Assembly: GCF_018709685.1 (NCBI RefSeq)
Contig: NZ_JABDHQ010000001.1
Span: 248,001 to 312,000, forward strand
DNA: 64,000 bases
Source of the DNA: Akkermansia muciniphila
GTDB taxonomy: Bacteria > Verrucomicrobiota > Verrucomicrobiia > Verrucomicrobiales > Akkermansiaceae
Direction: 5' to 3'
This document shows, piece after piece, positions 26,494 to 35,036 of this stretch. The translations under genes were made by a program, and so were the position numbers. Under the pieces are notes generated by a model. It was not told the DNA's origin and ran no database searches. It saw only the letters and a list, made by a program, of their open reading frames with translations. Position 1 is the stretch's first letter; each line of letters begins with the position of its first letter.

Positions 26494-27885
26494 TTGTTGA
26501 AAGGGCTAGAAATTACGGTTAAATCATTATCTGAGGTTCTTATTGATAATTATACAAACAGATGTGACAGTGAATTTTTCAAAAAAGAATATGTAGACAT
26601 ATTTAAAAATTTATTTTCTCACAACGTAGAAAAACTTGATGTTTTAACATCTTGGATTACTCAAGGACCAAATCCGTTTTTTGTTGGAAAAAGTAATATT
26701 CCTTGCCTAAATGGAAGAAATATAAATAATGGAAAATTAAACTATGAAAGCTCAGATTATATAAGCCCTGAAGAATATCAATTACTTAAAAGATTTCAGA
26801 TAAAATACGGCGATATTTTGATTACACTGAAAGGGAAAGGTTCCACTGGTAAAATAGCATATGTGAAAGAAGTTAGAAATGCTATTTTTAGTCGAAACAT
26901 AGGAATTATCCGTTCTAAAAAAATAATTAATCCGGCCTACTTATTTATATTTTTGTCATCAAAATATGGTCAAAAATTAATAGCTAGAGGAGAAACAGGG
27001 GGTACTGGCCAAACAACACTCACAACCACCTATTTAAAATCTTTATATATCCCTCGTTTATCATGCGAAGATAAAATTGCAAATATACAGAGCAATGCCG
27101 AAAATTTGATTCTTAAATCAGAGAAGATTTACTCTGAGGCAGAAGAAATGTTACTGAAAGAAATTGGCTTATATGCTTGGAAAATTAGCACTGAATCAAT
27201 TACGTCACAAAAATTCTCTAAATCAGTAACTACAAGCCGCCTGGATGCTGAATTTTACCATCCTAAATATGAAAACTATTTGTCTGTAATTAAAAAATAT
27301 AAAAATAGTTATGATACATTAGACAAAATATGCTATCTTAAGGATGAAAATTTTACTCCCGTTTATGGCGTTCTATATAAATATATCGAGTTGTCTAATA
27401 TCGGCTCTCAAGGAGAAATAACAGGTTATACATCAGAAAATGGTGAAGATTTACCATCACGTGCACGTCGGATAATTGGTAAAGGCGATGTAATTGTATC
27501 TTCGATAGAAGGCTCTTTAGATAAATGTGCTCTTGTTACCAATGAACATGAGAGGGCTCTCTGCTCAACAGGTTTTTACGTTATTAATTCACCAGAGATA
27601 ACCCCTGAAACTTTATTAGTGTTATTTAAAAGTCCGTTATATCAGAATATTTTAAAACGTTATTGTTCTGGAACAATTCTTACAGCAATCAATAAAATTG
27701 ATTTTCGGAATCTCCCGATTCCTTTGATTGATAACAAAGTTCAAAAAGAAATATCTTTTCTAATTCAAAATAGTTTTCGTTTAAGAGAGGAATCTGATCG
27801 TTTATTGGAACTTGCTAAGAAAGCAGTTGAAATTGCTATCGAACGAGGTGAAGAAACAGCTATGGAATTACTTAATGATGCATAA
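26494..27885 (+). CDS. HsdS-like specificity subunit (type I/IIB restriction system)
   Basis: 463 residues with the two-fold HsdS plan. Target-recognition domain 1 (about 40-200; KYGDILITLKGKGSTGKIAYV) is followed by a helical conserved region (NAENLILKSEKIYSEAEEML). Target-recognition domain 2 (about 245-420; GDVIVSSIEGSLDKCALV) is followed by a second helix ending ETAMELLNDA. It sets which DNA sequence is recognised. No ATG opens the frame: the start here is TTG at 26494, with no clear ribosome site. The frame is open upstream through SSFNEAKYNALLKGLEI to the T8 tract, so the natural product may be a fusion with the upstream protein. Strongly AT-rich. Confidence 0.85.
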   Translation: MLKGLEITVKSLSEVLIDNYTNRCDSEFFKKEYVDIFKNLFSHNVEKLDVLTSWITQGPNPFFVGKSNIPCLNGRNINNGKLNYESSDYISPEEYQLLKRFQIKYGDILITLKGKGSTGKIAYVKEVRNAIFSRNIGIIRSKKIINPAYLFIFLSSKYGQKLIARGETGGTGQTTLTTTYLKSLYIPRLSCEDKIANIQSNAENLILKSEKIYSEAEEMLLKEIGLYAWKISTESITSQKFSKSVTTSRLDAEFYHPKYENYLSVIKKYKNSYDTLDKICYLKDENFTPVYGVLYKYIELSNIGSQGEITGYTSENGEDLPSRARRIIGKGDVIVSSIEGSLDKCALVTNEHERALCSTGFYVINSPEITPETLLVLFKSPLYQNILKRYCSGTILTAINKIDFRNLPIPLIDNKVQKEISFLIQNSFRLREESDRLLELAKKAVEIAIERGEETAMELLNDA

Positions 27886-28241
27886 TTATCATCCCGAGTT
27901 ATAAGAATGGTAAAACGAGTTGAAATTAATTTTTATGCTGTATATGTTAATGCATGGATTCCTTTCAACTCTTCGTATCGTAATTAATACGGGAAACATG
28001 ATTAATATAGGCGATTTTTAAATATCATTTAAACCATCTTGAAATGAATCCTTACTTTTCCTTGTCCGGGGAGGGAGTAATTTATTTCGAATGCTGCTAG
28101 AATAATTTGTAAGGATTCCAGAGGAAAAAACTGGTTTTCCTTTTTCATACATTTCCTAGTGATGAAAAGGTTTTCATTATTACCATAAGGTAAGGTATAT
28201 CTGATACTTATTAGGAATGGACAGGAATATCGAATATCCTA
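27886..28241 (+). other. AT-rich intergenic region, right end of the restriction island
   Basis: 356 bp with no credible gene. I see no copy of the tRNA-Ser 3' end that would mark the other end of an integrated element, and no HsdR or integrase fragment. Confidence 0.6.
28122..28146 (+). terminator. Possible weak terminator after the specificity-subunit gene
   Basis: A 7-bp stem (AGGAAAA with TTTTCCT), 6-nt loop, then TTTT. It is AT-rich and 237 bp beyond the stop, so it may be chance. Confidence 0.3.
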
Positions 28242-29759
28242 TTAGCTTATTCTGGTGATATCAGTTTCAGGTTTTGGGTAGGCTTTATCGGCAATCCATT
28301 TTTTTGTTTCAGCCACCATTTCGGGAGTGACGATGAAATCGTAATTAGCATAGTCACCGATGTGGAATTGTCCGGTTTTGAAGAATCCCCATTTCTCGAA
28401 GAAGTCGGTTAGGTCGGTTTTTGTGACGTCGCAGCAGGCTTTGATGAATTCGAACTGGTATTTGATCGTTTCATTTCCGCCGTAGTTTCCCGCATTGTTG
28501 CGCAGGTACTCCATGACGTCAGGGTAGAAGTCGGGATGCCCGTTTTTGGTAAAGTAAAGATGGAGCTGCCACAGGGGGGCCAGCTTGTTGAAGACGTCCT
28601 TTGATTCCAGGTAGGCTATTTTTCCGTCGATGATTTCCTTGCGCGCTTTGTCGTAACTGCCCTGGCGCTTCAAGCGGCTTTCGTTGCCTGTTTTGGCGGC
28701 GGCTTGAACAGAGAAAATATTGTTGCTGACCTCCGTCATGCCGCCCCAGGTCATCGGGCGCATTTGCATGACGTGTCCGACTTCATGGGAGAACCCCCAG
28801 CAGGCGTCGCCCTTGAGGACGTTTTCCGGATCGGTCACCATCCGCATGGTGCCGTTGTCTCCCAGGTAGGCGACTCCGTCGCCGTCGCGGAACATGTAGT
28901 AGTTGAAGTTCACGCGGGCAAAGACACGGTTTTTCGGGATTTTGCCGTATTTATCAAGGCCCATCAATTGGTATTGAATGCCAATCAGCTTGTCATAGGC
29001 GTCGATCAGTTCGGTACCGCGGTCTCTGGTGAATTTTTTCAGGAATTCGATAGGATAGGCCACCTGGATGTATTTTCCCCGGGCGTCCATAATCGGAGAG
29101 ACGGCCTGGTCAAGCAGGCGTACCCAGTCTTCGTTGGTGTCGCCCCGGGTGGTGTCGAAATACCCGTTGACCTTGCCCGTCACGAAATGGACGGGGATTT
29201 TCGGAGCCGTATCGGCATCATTGGTGAAGTAGCTGATGTAGGCGTTGGCGGGCGTTTCCACATCAATGATATTGATTCCTTCCTTGAGGGAAATCTGCTT
29301 TTTGTGCAGTCCCCAGCCGTTGGGGTCTTTCGTCGGCTGCACTCCTTCGGCCGGCTTGCGCATCAGGTTCGGGAGCAGGAGGCTGATTCCACGTCCATCC
29401 GTCTTGCCTACCAGCACGACGTGCTGCCCTTTTTCTAGGTAGACGCCCGTCATGTTGTCGTATTTGCTGAATCCGTCGCCGATTCTGAGATTTTTGCCCG
29501 TCTGGCGGGGTGAGGGGAGGGCCTGATATTCGGCATACAGGTAGTCCGGCTTGTAGCTGCCTGCCAGGATTTTGCCCGCGAGTTCCTTCATCGCGTCAGA
29601 CTGGAAAGCGGAAGTGTCCTTAACATCCTGTTTCAGGGCCGTGCAGGAGGCATCCTTGAATAGCTGGAGGTCATTGCCGATACTTTCCGGCGTGTTGGCG
29701 GCAAATACTGTTGCGAGCGACAGCAGGGGAAGGGAGAGGAATGAAATGATCCGGTTCAT
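28242..29759 (-). CDS. Secreted M60-family (enhancin-like) metallopeptidase
   Basis: 505 residues. Signal peptide MNRIISFLSLPLLSLATVFA, cut after AFA-like AA. A carbohydrate- or mucin-binding-like N-terminal domain (MTGVYLEKGQHVVLVG; GINIIDVETPANAYISYF) precedes the M60 catalytic domain with GFSHEVGHVMQM (zinc ligands His325 and His329, catalytic Glu326) and Glu343 in GGMTEVSNN, fitting HExxH-x(8-28)-E. M60 enzymes include the O-glycopeptidases that cut mucins next to glycosylated Ser or Thr, and several are known from Akkermansia. Together with the GH20 and GH33 genes this suggests host glycoprotein breakdown. Confidence 0.9.
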   Translation of the reverse strand: MNRIISFLSLPLLSLATVFAANTPESIGNDLQLFKDASCTALKQDVKDTSAFQSDAMKELAGKILAGSYKPDYLYAEYQALPSPRQTGKNLRIGDGFSKYDNMTGVYLEKGQHVVLVGKTDGRGISLLLPNLMRKPAEGVQPTKDPNGWGLHKKQISLKEGINIIDVETPANAYISYFTNDADTAPKIPVHFVTGKVNGYFDTTRGDTNEDWVRLLDQAVSPIMDARGKYIQVAYPIEFLKKFTRDRGTELIDAYDKLIGIQYQLMGLDKYGKIPKNRVFARVNFNYYMFRDGDGVAYLGDNGTMRMVTDPENVLKGDACWGFSHEVGHVMQMRPMTWGGMTEVSNNIFSVQAAAKTGNESRLKRQGSYDKARKEIIDGKIAYLESKDVFNKLAPLWQLHLYFTKNGHPDFYPDVMEYLRNNAGNYGGNETIKYQFEFIKACCDVTKTDLTDFFEKWGFFKTGQFHIGDYANYDFIVTPEMVAETKKWIADKAYPKPETDITRIS

Positions 29760-30246
29760 AACAACGTGGGGAGTGAATGATTTTACGATGTTAGAAGTTA
29801 CACTCTCCGTTTTCCTCTTCTTTCACTATTTCTCTTTTTACCGGCAAACGGAACCCCACGCGGCTTCAACGCAAGGCCCGGGCTGTTTGATGAAGGGGAG
29901 TGCTTCAGTATTGTATCTGTCAATCTTCTCTGCGCGTGATTTTGAAGGCTTCCATTGTTTTAATCACTGGCCTCCCCCTGCTTTGGTTTCCATGACAGGG
30001 GCATCCGCTGCTGCCATGCTCGAGATATTTGCCTCGGGTGAAGCGTTTTTTGCAGGTTCAGAACCCGTTAGCAGGGCTTTCCGGTTCATGGCGTTCCATG
30101 GCGCTGGTATTTTACCTTGGGGACATTAAAGTTGTAACATGGTACACCTTTCCTTCTTCTTTGAGAGTCTTATTCTTGAACGGAGAGGCCAGGATATTGT
30201 TTTAACAGGAGAGTAGCCTTCCGCTGTTCTTCAATTCCAGTCTCTG
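29760..30246 (+). other. Intergenic region between divergent genes
   Basis: 487 bp between the M60 peptidase (minus) and the DUF2254 gene (plus). No coding frame with family resemblance. It presumably holds both promoters; I cannot pick one out with confidence. Confidence 0.5.
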
Positions 30247-31566
30247 ATGAAAGGGTCCTTCATTTTTCAAATCAAGTTATTGTTTTTGCGGGCTAACAAG
30301 CTGCTTTGGGTCAAGGCTACCTATTTTGCCCTGCTGGCTATTATTACGGCCATTGCATCAATTTATCTGGGTGAGTTTGTGCCGTTTGATATTTTCCAGA
30401 AGATCGGGGCCGATACGGTTGATACGATTTTAAACATCCTGGCTTCAAGCATGCTGGCGGTTACTACTTTTTCCTTAACTACCGTCGTTTCCGCCTATGC
30501 AGCGGCTACATCAAGCGTGACGCCACGGGCCACCAAGCTGCTGATGGAAGATTCCACGGCCCAGAATGCACTTTCCACGTTCATCGGGTCCTTCATTTTC
30601 AGTTTGATTGCGATTATTTTCCTGAATTCCGGCATGTACGACCAGAAGGGAAGAGTCGTGTTGTTCGTTGTCACGCTGGGGGTCATTGCCATTATTCTGG
30701 TCACGCTTATCCGGTGGATTGAGCATTTGTCCCGTCTTGGCCGGGTGGGCGAGACTTCAGAGCTTGTGGAGGGAGTAACGCGGAAAGCATTGCTGGAACG
30801 CGCCAGAGAGCCGTATCTGGGGGCCAATCCCCTGGCTGACCGGGAACTTGATATTCCGGAAAATGCCGTTCCCGTCAGGAGTGAACAGACAGGCAATATC
30901 CAATATATTGACATGGGGAAGATGGACCACCTTTCCAGGGACAGGGACCTTGATATTTACGTTATCTCTCTGCCGGGGGATTTCGTTTCCGTTTCCTCAA
31001 TTCTGGTTTACGTTGACAAGCCTGTGTCGTCTGAAACCCGGCGTGAGCTACTTGGAGCTTTTGTGGTCGGCCATGAGCGCAATTTTGAACAGGACCCCAG
31101 ATTCGGATTGTGCGTGCTTGCTGAAATTGCCGCCCGGGCCTTGTCCGCGGCCGTCAATGATTACGGCACAGGGATTGATATTATCAACCGGGGCGTGCGG
31201 CTCCTGACGAATTACGCCCAGGCGGAACGCCATGCCGAGGTGAAGTATGAGAGAGTCTGGGTGCCTCCTTTAACTGTCTCCAATCTGTTTTCAGATATTT
31301 TTGCCCCTATCCTTCGGGATGAAGGAGGCATTACGGTTATTGACATCAAGCTGTTGAAGGCTTTTGCCGAGCTGTATAACCTGGATAACGGGCAATTCAA
31401 GGAAGAAGCCCGGAAATACTCCCGCCAGTGCTATGAACATGCGCTCAGAACCGTAGCGCTCGACGAAGACAGGGAGACCCTGAAAAAGCTGGTCATTGAT
31501 GAGGCGATGGCCGAGAGAAAGGAGCAGCCTTTCCATTCCGGTCAAACCGGGCGGACTGATTTTTGA
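30247..31566 (+). CDS. DUF2254 family membrane protein
   Basis: 439 residues. Four membrane helices in the first 165 residues (ATYFALLAIITAIASIYLG; ILASSMLAVTTFSLTTVVSA; STFIGSFIFSLIAIIFL; VVLFVVTLGVIAIILVTL). A soluble domain follows with the conserved YIDMGKMDHLSRDRDLDIYV, DPRFGLCVLAEIAARALSAA and VNDYGTGIDII segments of DUF2254. The family is widespread and uncharacterised. The helices, and a soluble domain that looks regulatory, would suit a channel or transporter, but that is a guess. Not clearly in an operon. Confidence 0.85.
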   Translation: MKGSFIFQIKLLFLRANKLLWVKATYFALLAIITAIASIYLGEFVPFDIFQKIGADTVDTILNILASSMLAVTTFSLTTVVSAYAAATSSVTPRATKLLMEDSTAQNALSTFIGSFIFSLIAIIFLNSGMYDQKGRVVLFVVTLGVIAIILVTLIRWIEHLSRLGRVGETSELVEGVTRKALLERAREPYLGANPLADRELDIPENAVPVRSEQTGNIQYIDMGKMDHLSRDRDLDIYVISLPGDFVSVSSILVYVDKPVSSETRRELLGAFVVGHERNFEQDPRFGLCVLAEIAARALSAAVNDYGTGIDIINRGVRLLTNYAQAERHAEVKYERVWVPPLTVSNLFSDIFAPILRDEGGITVIDIKLLKAFAELYNLDNGQFKEEARKYSRQCYEHALRTVALDEDRETLKKLVIDEAMAERKEQPFHSGQTGRTDF

Positions 31567-31839
31567 GGACAGCATGAAGTTTCCCGGATGCCTGTACCGG
31601 AAAAGAAAGAATGTATTTTCCGTCAGCCTTCGTTGATAAGTCGGCAGGAAGAGGGAGCATCCCGACATTTTCATGACCGGGGGCAGGCACGGGCTGCGCC
31701 ATGTTATTGGCGCTGATGATTAATGTTTTAGAATAAGATTGTTCAGGGATGAGGCAGTTTCATCTGTTCCTTGATAGTTTTCTTCAGCAAATGGAAATTT
31801 TAATGAGCGTCCAGCCGTACATGCTCATGATTCCGTGAT

Positions 31840-33165
31840 ATGATGAAGATGAATATATGTGTCCGTTCCGGCGTTCTTTTCTGCCTGTTGATGGCGGCGA
31901 TCCCGTGCAGTTTTGCGCAGAAGCCCGTGTTGACGGCATGGAATTACGTCCCGTCTTATGGGCAGTCGCTTTCCGTAGGGTGGACGGCCAAGCCGGTCGT
32001 AACCACGGAGCAGAAGGACGGTAATTTGATGTTCAAGGGCGGCGTGCGGCCTTTTGAGGGCGGCAATGACCGGAGCGCCGTAGTTCCTCTGGTGGAGAGG
32101 GTTTCTCCGGACGGCGCCAGGGGGGAGACGCCCGTTTCCGGAGCGGCCGGTAATTTCATGCGCCTGCTGAAGAAGCGCGATGCCGGAAAGGCCGCCAGGG
32201 TCCGGTTCCTTTGCTCTGCCGACGGCGTGGGCGGTGTCAGCATAGGCGTTCTCTCCAAAGGGAAGGCTCCTTATCAACGCATTCTGGATGATTTAAAAGC
32301 GGGCCGCGAGCTGGCGGCCAAGGCCGGAAAGACCTTTTCCATGCCCTGTTTCCTGTGGACGCAGGGGGAAACCGACCAGCAGGACAGGAAAACCAGGGAG
32401 TGGTACAAGGAGAGGATGCGCGCCCTGATCCAGGATATTAACGCGGACGCCAAGGCCGTTATCGGGCAGAAGAATGACGTGCTGTGCTTCGGGTACCAGG
32501 TTTCTTCCCACCTCAATTATTTTGCCCAGAATCCCACGGATTACCCCGTGATTGCCATGGCCCAGCTGGATCTGGCCCTGGAGAAAGACAGCCGGTACAT
32601 CATGACCACGCCCATGTATCATTTCACCTATAGCGACGGGGTGCATTTGACGGCTCCCATGTCCCGGCTTTACGGGGAGTATGCCGGATACGTCATGTAT
32701 AAGGTGATGGTGGAAGGCGTGAAGTGGAAGCCCATCCATCCCGTCGCCCATGCAATCGGCAGGGAGGGGCAGGACTGGACGGTAGACGTGAAGTTTTTCG
32801 CGCCTATACCTCCTCTGGTGCTGGATACCAGGACGATTCTTGATCCGGGCAATTACGGCTTTTCCCTCGTGAACGGCCGGGAAGAGCCTTTGGAGATCAA
32901 GTCCGTCAGCTTGAACGGCAGCAATGTCGTCCGCATCGCAACATCGTCAGACCCTTCCGGCTGCCGTCTCCGGTACGGGATGACCTTGAAGGAGAAGCTT
33001 CCCTCCGGTCCGCGTACCGGAGCGCGCGGATGCCTTCGGGATTCCCAGGGGGAGAAGGTTAAGACCCGGATTCAGGACGTCGTGTACCGCATGGATAACT
33101 GGTGCCCGTTTTTCGATTATCCCCTGGAATCCCGGGGCAGGATGAACAAGATGGATTCCAGGTAG
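31840..33165 (+). CDS. Secreted SGNH-type esterase, sialate O-acetylesterase-like
   Basis: 441 residues. Signal peptide (GVLFCLLMAAIPCSFA, cut before QKP). Catalytic blocks of the SASA/SGNH fold: SYGQSLSVGW with the nucleophile Ser43, PCFLWTQGETDQQD, and YSDGVHLTAPMSRL with the Asp-x2-His pair. The C-terminal 130 residues form a second, beta-rich domain. Such enzymes remove O-acetyl groups from sialic acids or other sugars so that glycosidases can act; a sialidase gene lies 3.8 kb downstream, which supports the sialate assignment without proving it. Starts at 31840 or 31843 are equivalent. Confidence 0.8.
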   Translation: MMKMNICVRSGVLFCLLMAAIPCSFAQKPVLTAWNYVPSYGQSLSVGWTAKPVVTTEQKDGNLMFKGGVRPFEGGNDRSAVVPLVERVSPDGARGETPVSGAAGNFMRLLKKRDAGKAARVRFLCSADGVGGVSIGVLSKGKAPYQRILDDLKAGRELAAKAGKTFSMPCFLWTQGETDQQDRKTREWYKERMRALIQDINADAKAVIGQKNDVLCFGYQVSSHLNYFAQNPTDYPVIAMAQLDLALEKDSRYIMTTPMYHFTYSDGVHLTAPMSRLYGEYAGYVMYKVMVEGVKWKPIHPVAHAIGREGQDWTVDVKFFAPIPPLVLDTRTILDPGNYGFSLVNGREEPLEIKSVSLNGSNVVRIATSSDPSGCRLRYGMTLKEKLPSGPRTGARGCLRDSQGEKVKTRIQDVVYRMDNWCPFFDYPLESRGRMNKMDSR

Positions 33166-33455
33166 ATTTCATGAGGCAACCGGAGCCGCTTCCGTTCCTT
33201 TCCTCCTGCATGGCTTATCCATTCCTTTTGAAGACATGGAGCTCCTGTTCTCGTTTTAGTGACCTATACCCCAAATTGGAGCCGGTTCAAATGAGAGAGT
33301 TCTAAGGCCTGGTTATCGTTTGTAGATTATTTGTCCAGCGTATATTTAGAAAATAAGAAGGATCGAGAATTTTCCCTATTGCTGTTGCAATTTGTCTCAT
33401 TTATTTCACCCATTTTATTTATCTTCTGATGAGCCGGAATAATTTTCTGCACCAT

Positions 33456-34211
33456 CTAGGCTGGCCGGACTTTTCTACGAACGAGACAGGAAATGAATGC
33501 AAGCAAGCCAAGCATGGAGGTCGAAGGCTCCGGAATAGCATCATGCACCATGCCGTTGAGCCGTATGTTGCTAATCGCCAAACTTTCCTCAACATCTTCG
33601 GTCGTGTTGGCAAAAGCAATTCTGAATGTGACTTCATTTATGTTGCTGTAGGCTTGACTCCAGGAAGTTAAGTCGAAAGATACACTTTGATCAAAAGTTT
33701 TGAATCCTGCATCTGTTCCAACATTAATGATGCCTCGCTGGCTTGTCAGACCAAGAGGTATCCAATCCTCTCCGCCTATGTTGGCGAAAATTTCAAATCC
33801 GAACCGTGAAGTTACTGTTGTCGGTTCCAGGACAGCCGCTCCCCAATCAAACGTAATGTTATATAAATCAAGGGATTTTCCTTCTTCTGCCTTGGTTGAA
33901 AATTGAATATATGATTTGTCGTAGTGGGGGGTGTCGCTCGGCGTTGTATGATCATTGAACAGGGCCCAATAGTTGCCATCGCCACCCGATACGGTTGGGA
34001 AGTTGATCATATCCAGATTTCTGCTGTAGGTGAATGAAGTGATGGCCCCCTCATAAGTAGTCATCTGGCTGCCTCCCGAAGAGTCAATGCCGGGTACTGT
34101 GGCAGCGTGGTTATAAGGGCTTGCCTGCCCGTCAAGGAAATGGGACAGAAGTTCGGCTTGAACCGAGCTACAAGTTGCAAATGCCACCAGAATGAGGAAA
34201 AAGTTTTTCAT
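33456..34211 (-). CDS. PEP-CTERM surface protein
   Basis: 251 residues. N-terminal signal peptide (MKNFFLILVAFATCSSVQAE). The body is beta-rich (DLYNITFDWGAAVLEPTTVT; FGFEIFANIGGEDWIPLG). The C-terminus is a PEP-CTERM sorting signal: IPEPSTSMLGLLAFISCLVR followed by RKVRPA. Such proteins are processed by an exosortase and displayed outside the cell. No exosortase gene is in the window. The function of the body is unknown; it may bind glycans, given its place between the esterase and the epimerase genes. Confidence 0.82.
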   Translation of the reverse strand: MKNFFLILVAFATCSSVQAELLSHFLDGQASPYNHAATVPGIDSSGGSQMTTYEGAITSFTYSRNLDMINFPTVSGGDGNYWALFNDHTTPSDTPHYDKSYIQFSTKAEEGKSLDLYNITFDWGAAVLEPTTVTSRFGFEIFANIGGEDWIPLGLTSQRGIINVGTDAGFKTFDQSVSFDLTSWSQAYSNINEVTFRIAFANTTEDVEESLAISNIRLNGMVHDAIPEPSTSMLGLLAFISCLVRRKVRPA

Positions 34212-35036
34212 AGAAAATATTTTTTACTGTTTATATTAAAGTAAGTGCTGGTGAAAATGTTCGATATCATCTATATGTAATTTACATTAAGTGGTTTATT
34301 TTATTCTGCGCAACACTTTTTCCCATGGTGCCACAAAGCGACGAATATATTAAGTTTCTGTAGTTCAATAGACGCCCCAGTTTTTGGAATAGACATTAAC
34401 GCGCTTTTTTCCGCTTGTTCAGGATTGTCATACGTTCTCCCGAAATTGCTGTGCGGCCCCGGTCGATATCCGATTTTGTAACTTGGCTGATATTGCATGA
34501 TCGATCATGTTTTCCGCTGAAGCCGGCTTCGTTAGGCAGGCAGAATCGGGCGAGTGCGTCCAGTTGCCATATTCTCCAATGATTTCGATAAAGATCAGCA
34601 TTTTACATCCTCTGTCCCATGAAGCTTCAAATGCCTGTTTCATCTGGGAAAGCATCCATTATGTCCATTTAAATTAGCTCCATTTCCGATTTTGGGAAAT
34701 GCCCCACATCTGTAGTAAGGGTATGCGGGAAAGTTGCCGCCCCATGACAATAAAGAAGCAGACAGCATGCAGAGCCGGTTGTTTTACGGAGGTTTCAGAA
34801 GAAATTATCCGGTTTGGAATAAGAACTGAGATAGGGACCCTCTACCTTGCGGACAGGCACAAGATATCTTATTCCTTCCCGTTTGCTTTCCAATGGAAAG
34901 GGATGAAACCCTATGGTGGCTTCATCCCTTGGCGGCAAATAAACAGCCGTTTTTACCCAGTCTGCATTTCCGTTGGAACGGTTTCCTCGGAAAGAAGACT
35001 TATGCCAGTTACGGCATCTATTTCAGGAACGGTGTT
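34212..35036 (-). other. Long intergenic region with only doubtful small frames
   Basis: 825 bp. Two overlapping minus-strand frames (34301-34498, 65 codons; 34428-34655, 75 codons) have no family resemblance, signal peptide or good ribosome site. They could be remains of a broken gene but are not supported. A hairpin that may end the epimerase transcript lies at 34898-34930. Confidence 0.5.
34898..34930 (-). terminator. Possible terminator downstream of the epimerase gene
   Basis: A 10-bp perfect stem (AAGGGATGAA with TTCATCCCTT) and a 13-nt loop, about 106 bp past the epimerase stop. The T-tract on the minus strand is poor (TTTCC), so efficiency is doubtful. Confidence 0.35.

Noticed and set aside
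27886-28241. Search for an HsdR gene, integrase or duplicate tRNA end at the right border of the island
   Set aside because: None found; only AT-rich non-coding sequence.
29572-30129. A 185-codon plus-strand frame overlapping the start of the M60 gene
   Set aside because: Covers the antisense of a signal peptide and then non-coding sequence; no protein-like pattern.
34301-34655. Two overlapping small minus-strand frames, perhaps one frameshifted gene
   Set aside because: No resemblance to any family, no ribosome site and no signal peptide; not enough to call a pseudogene.
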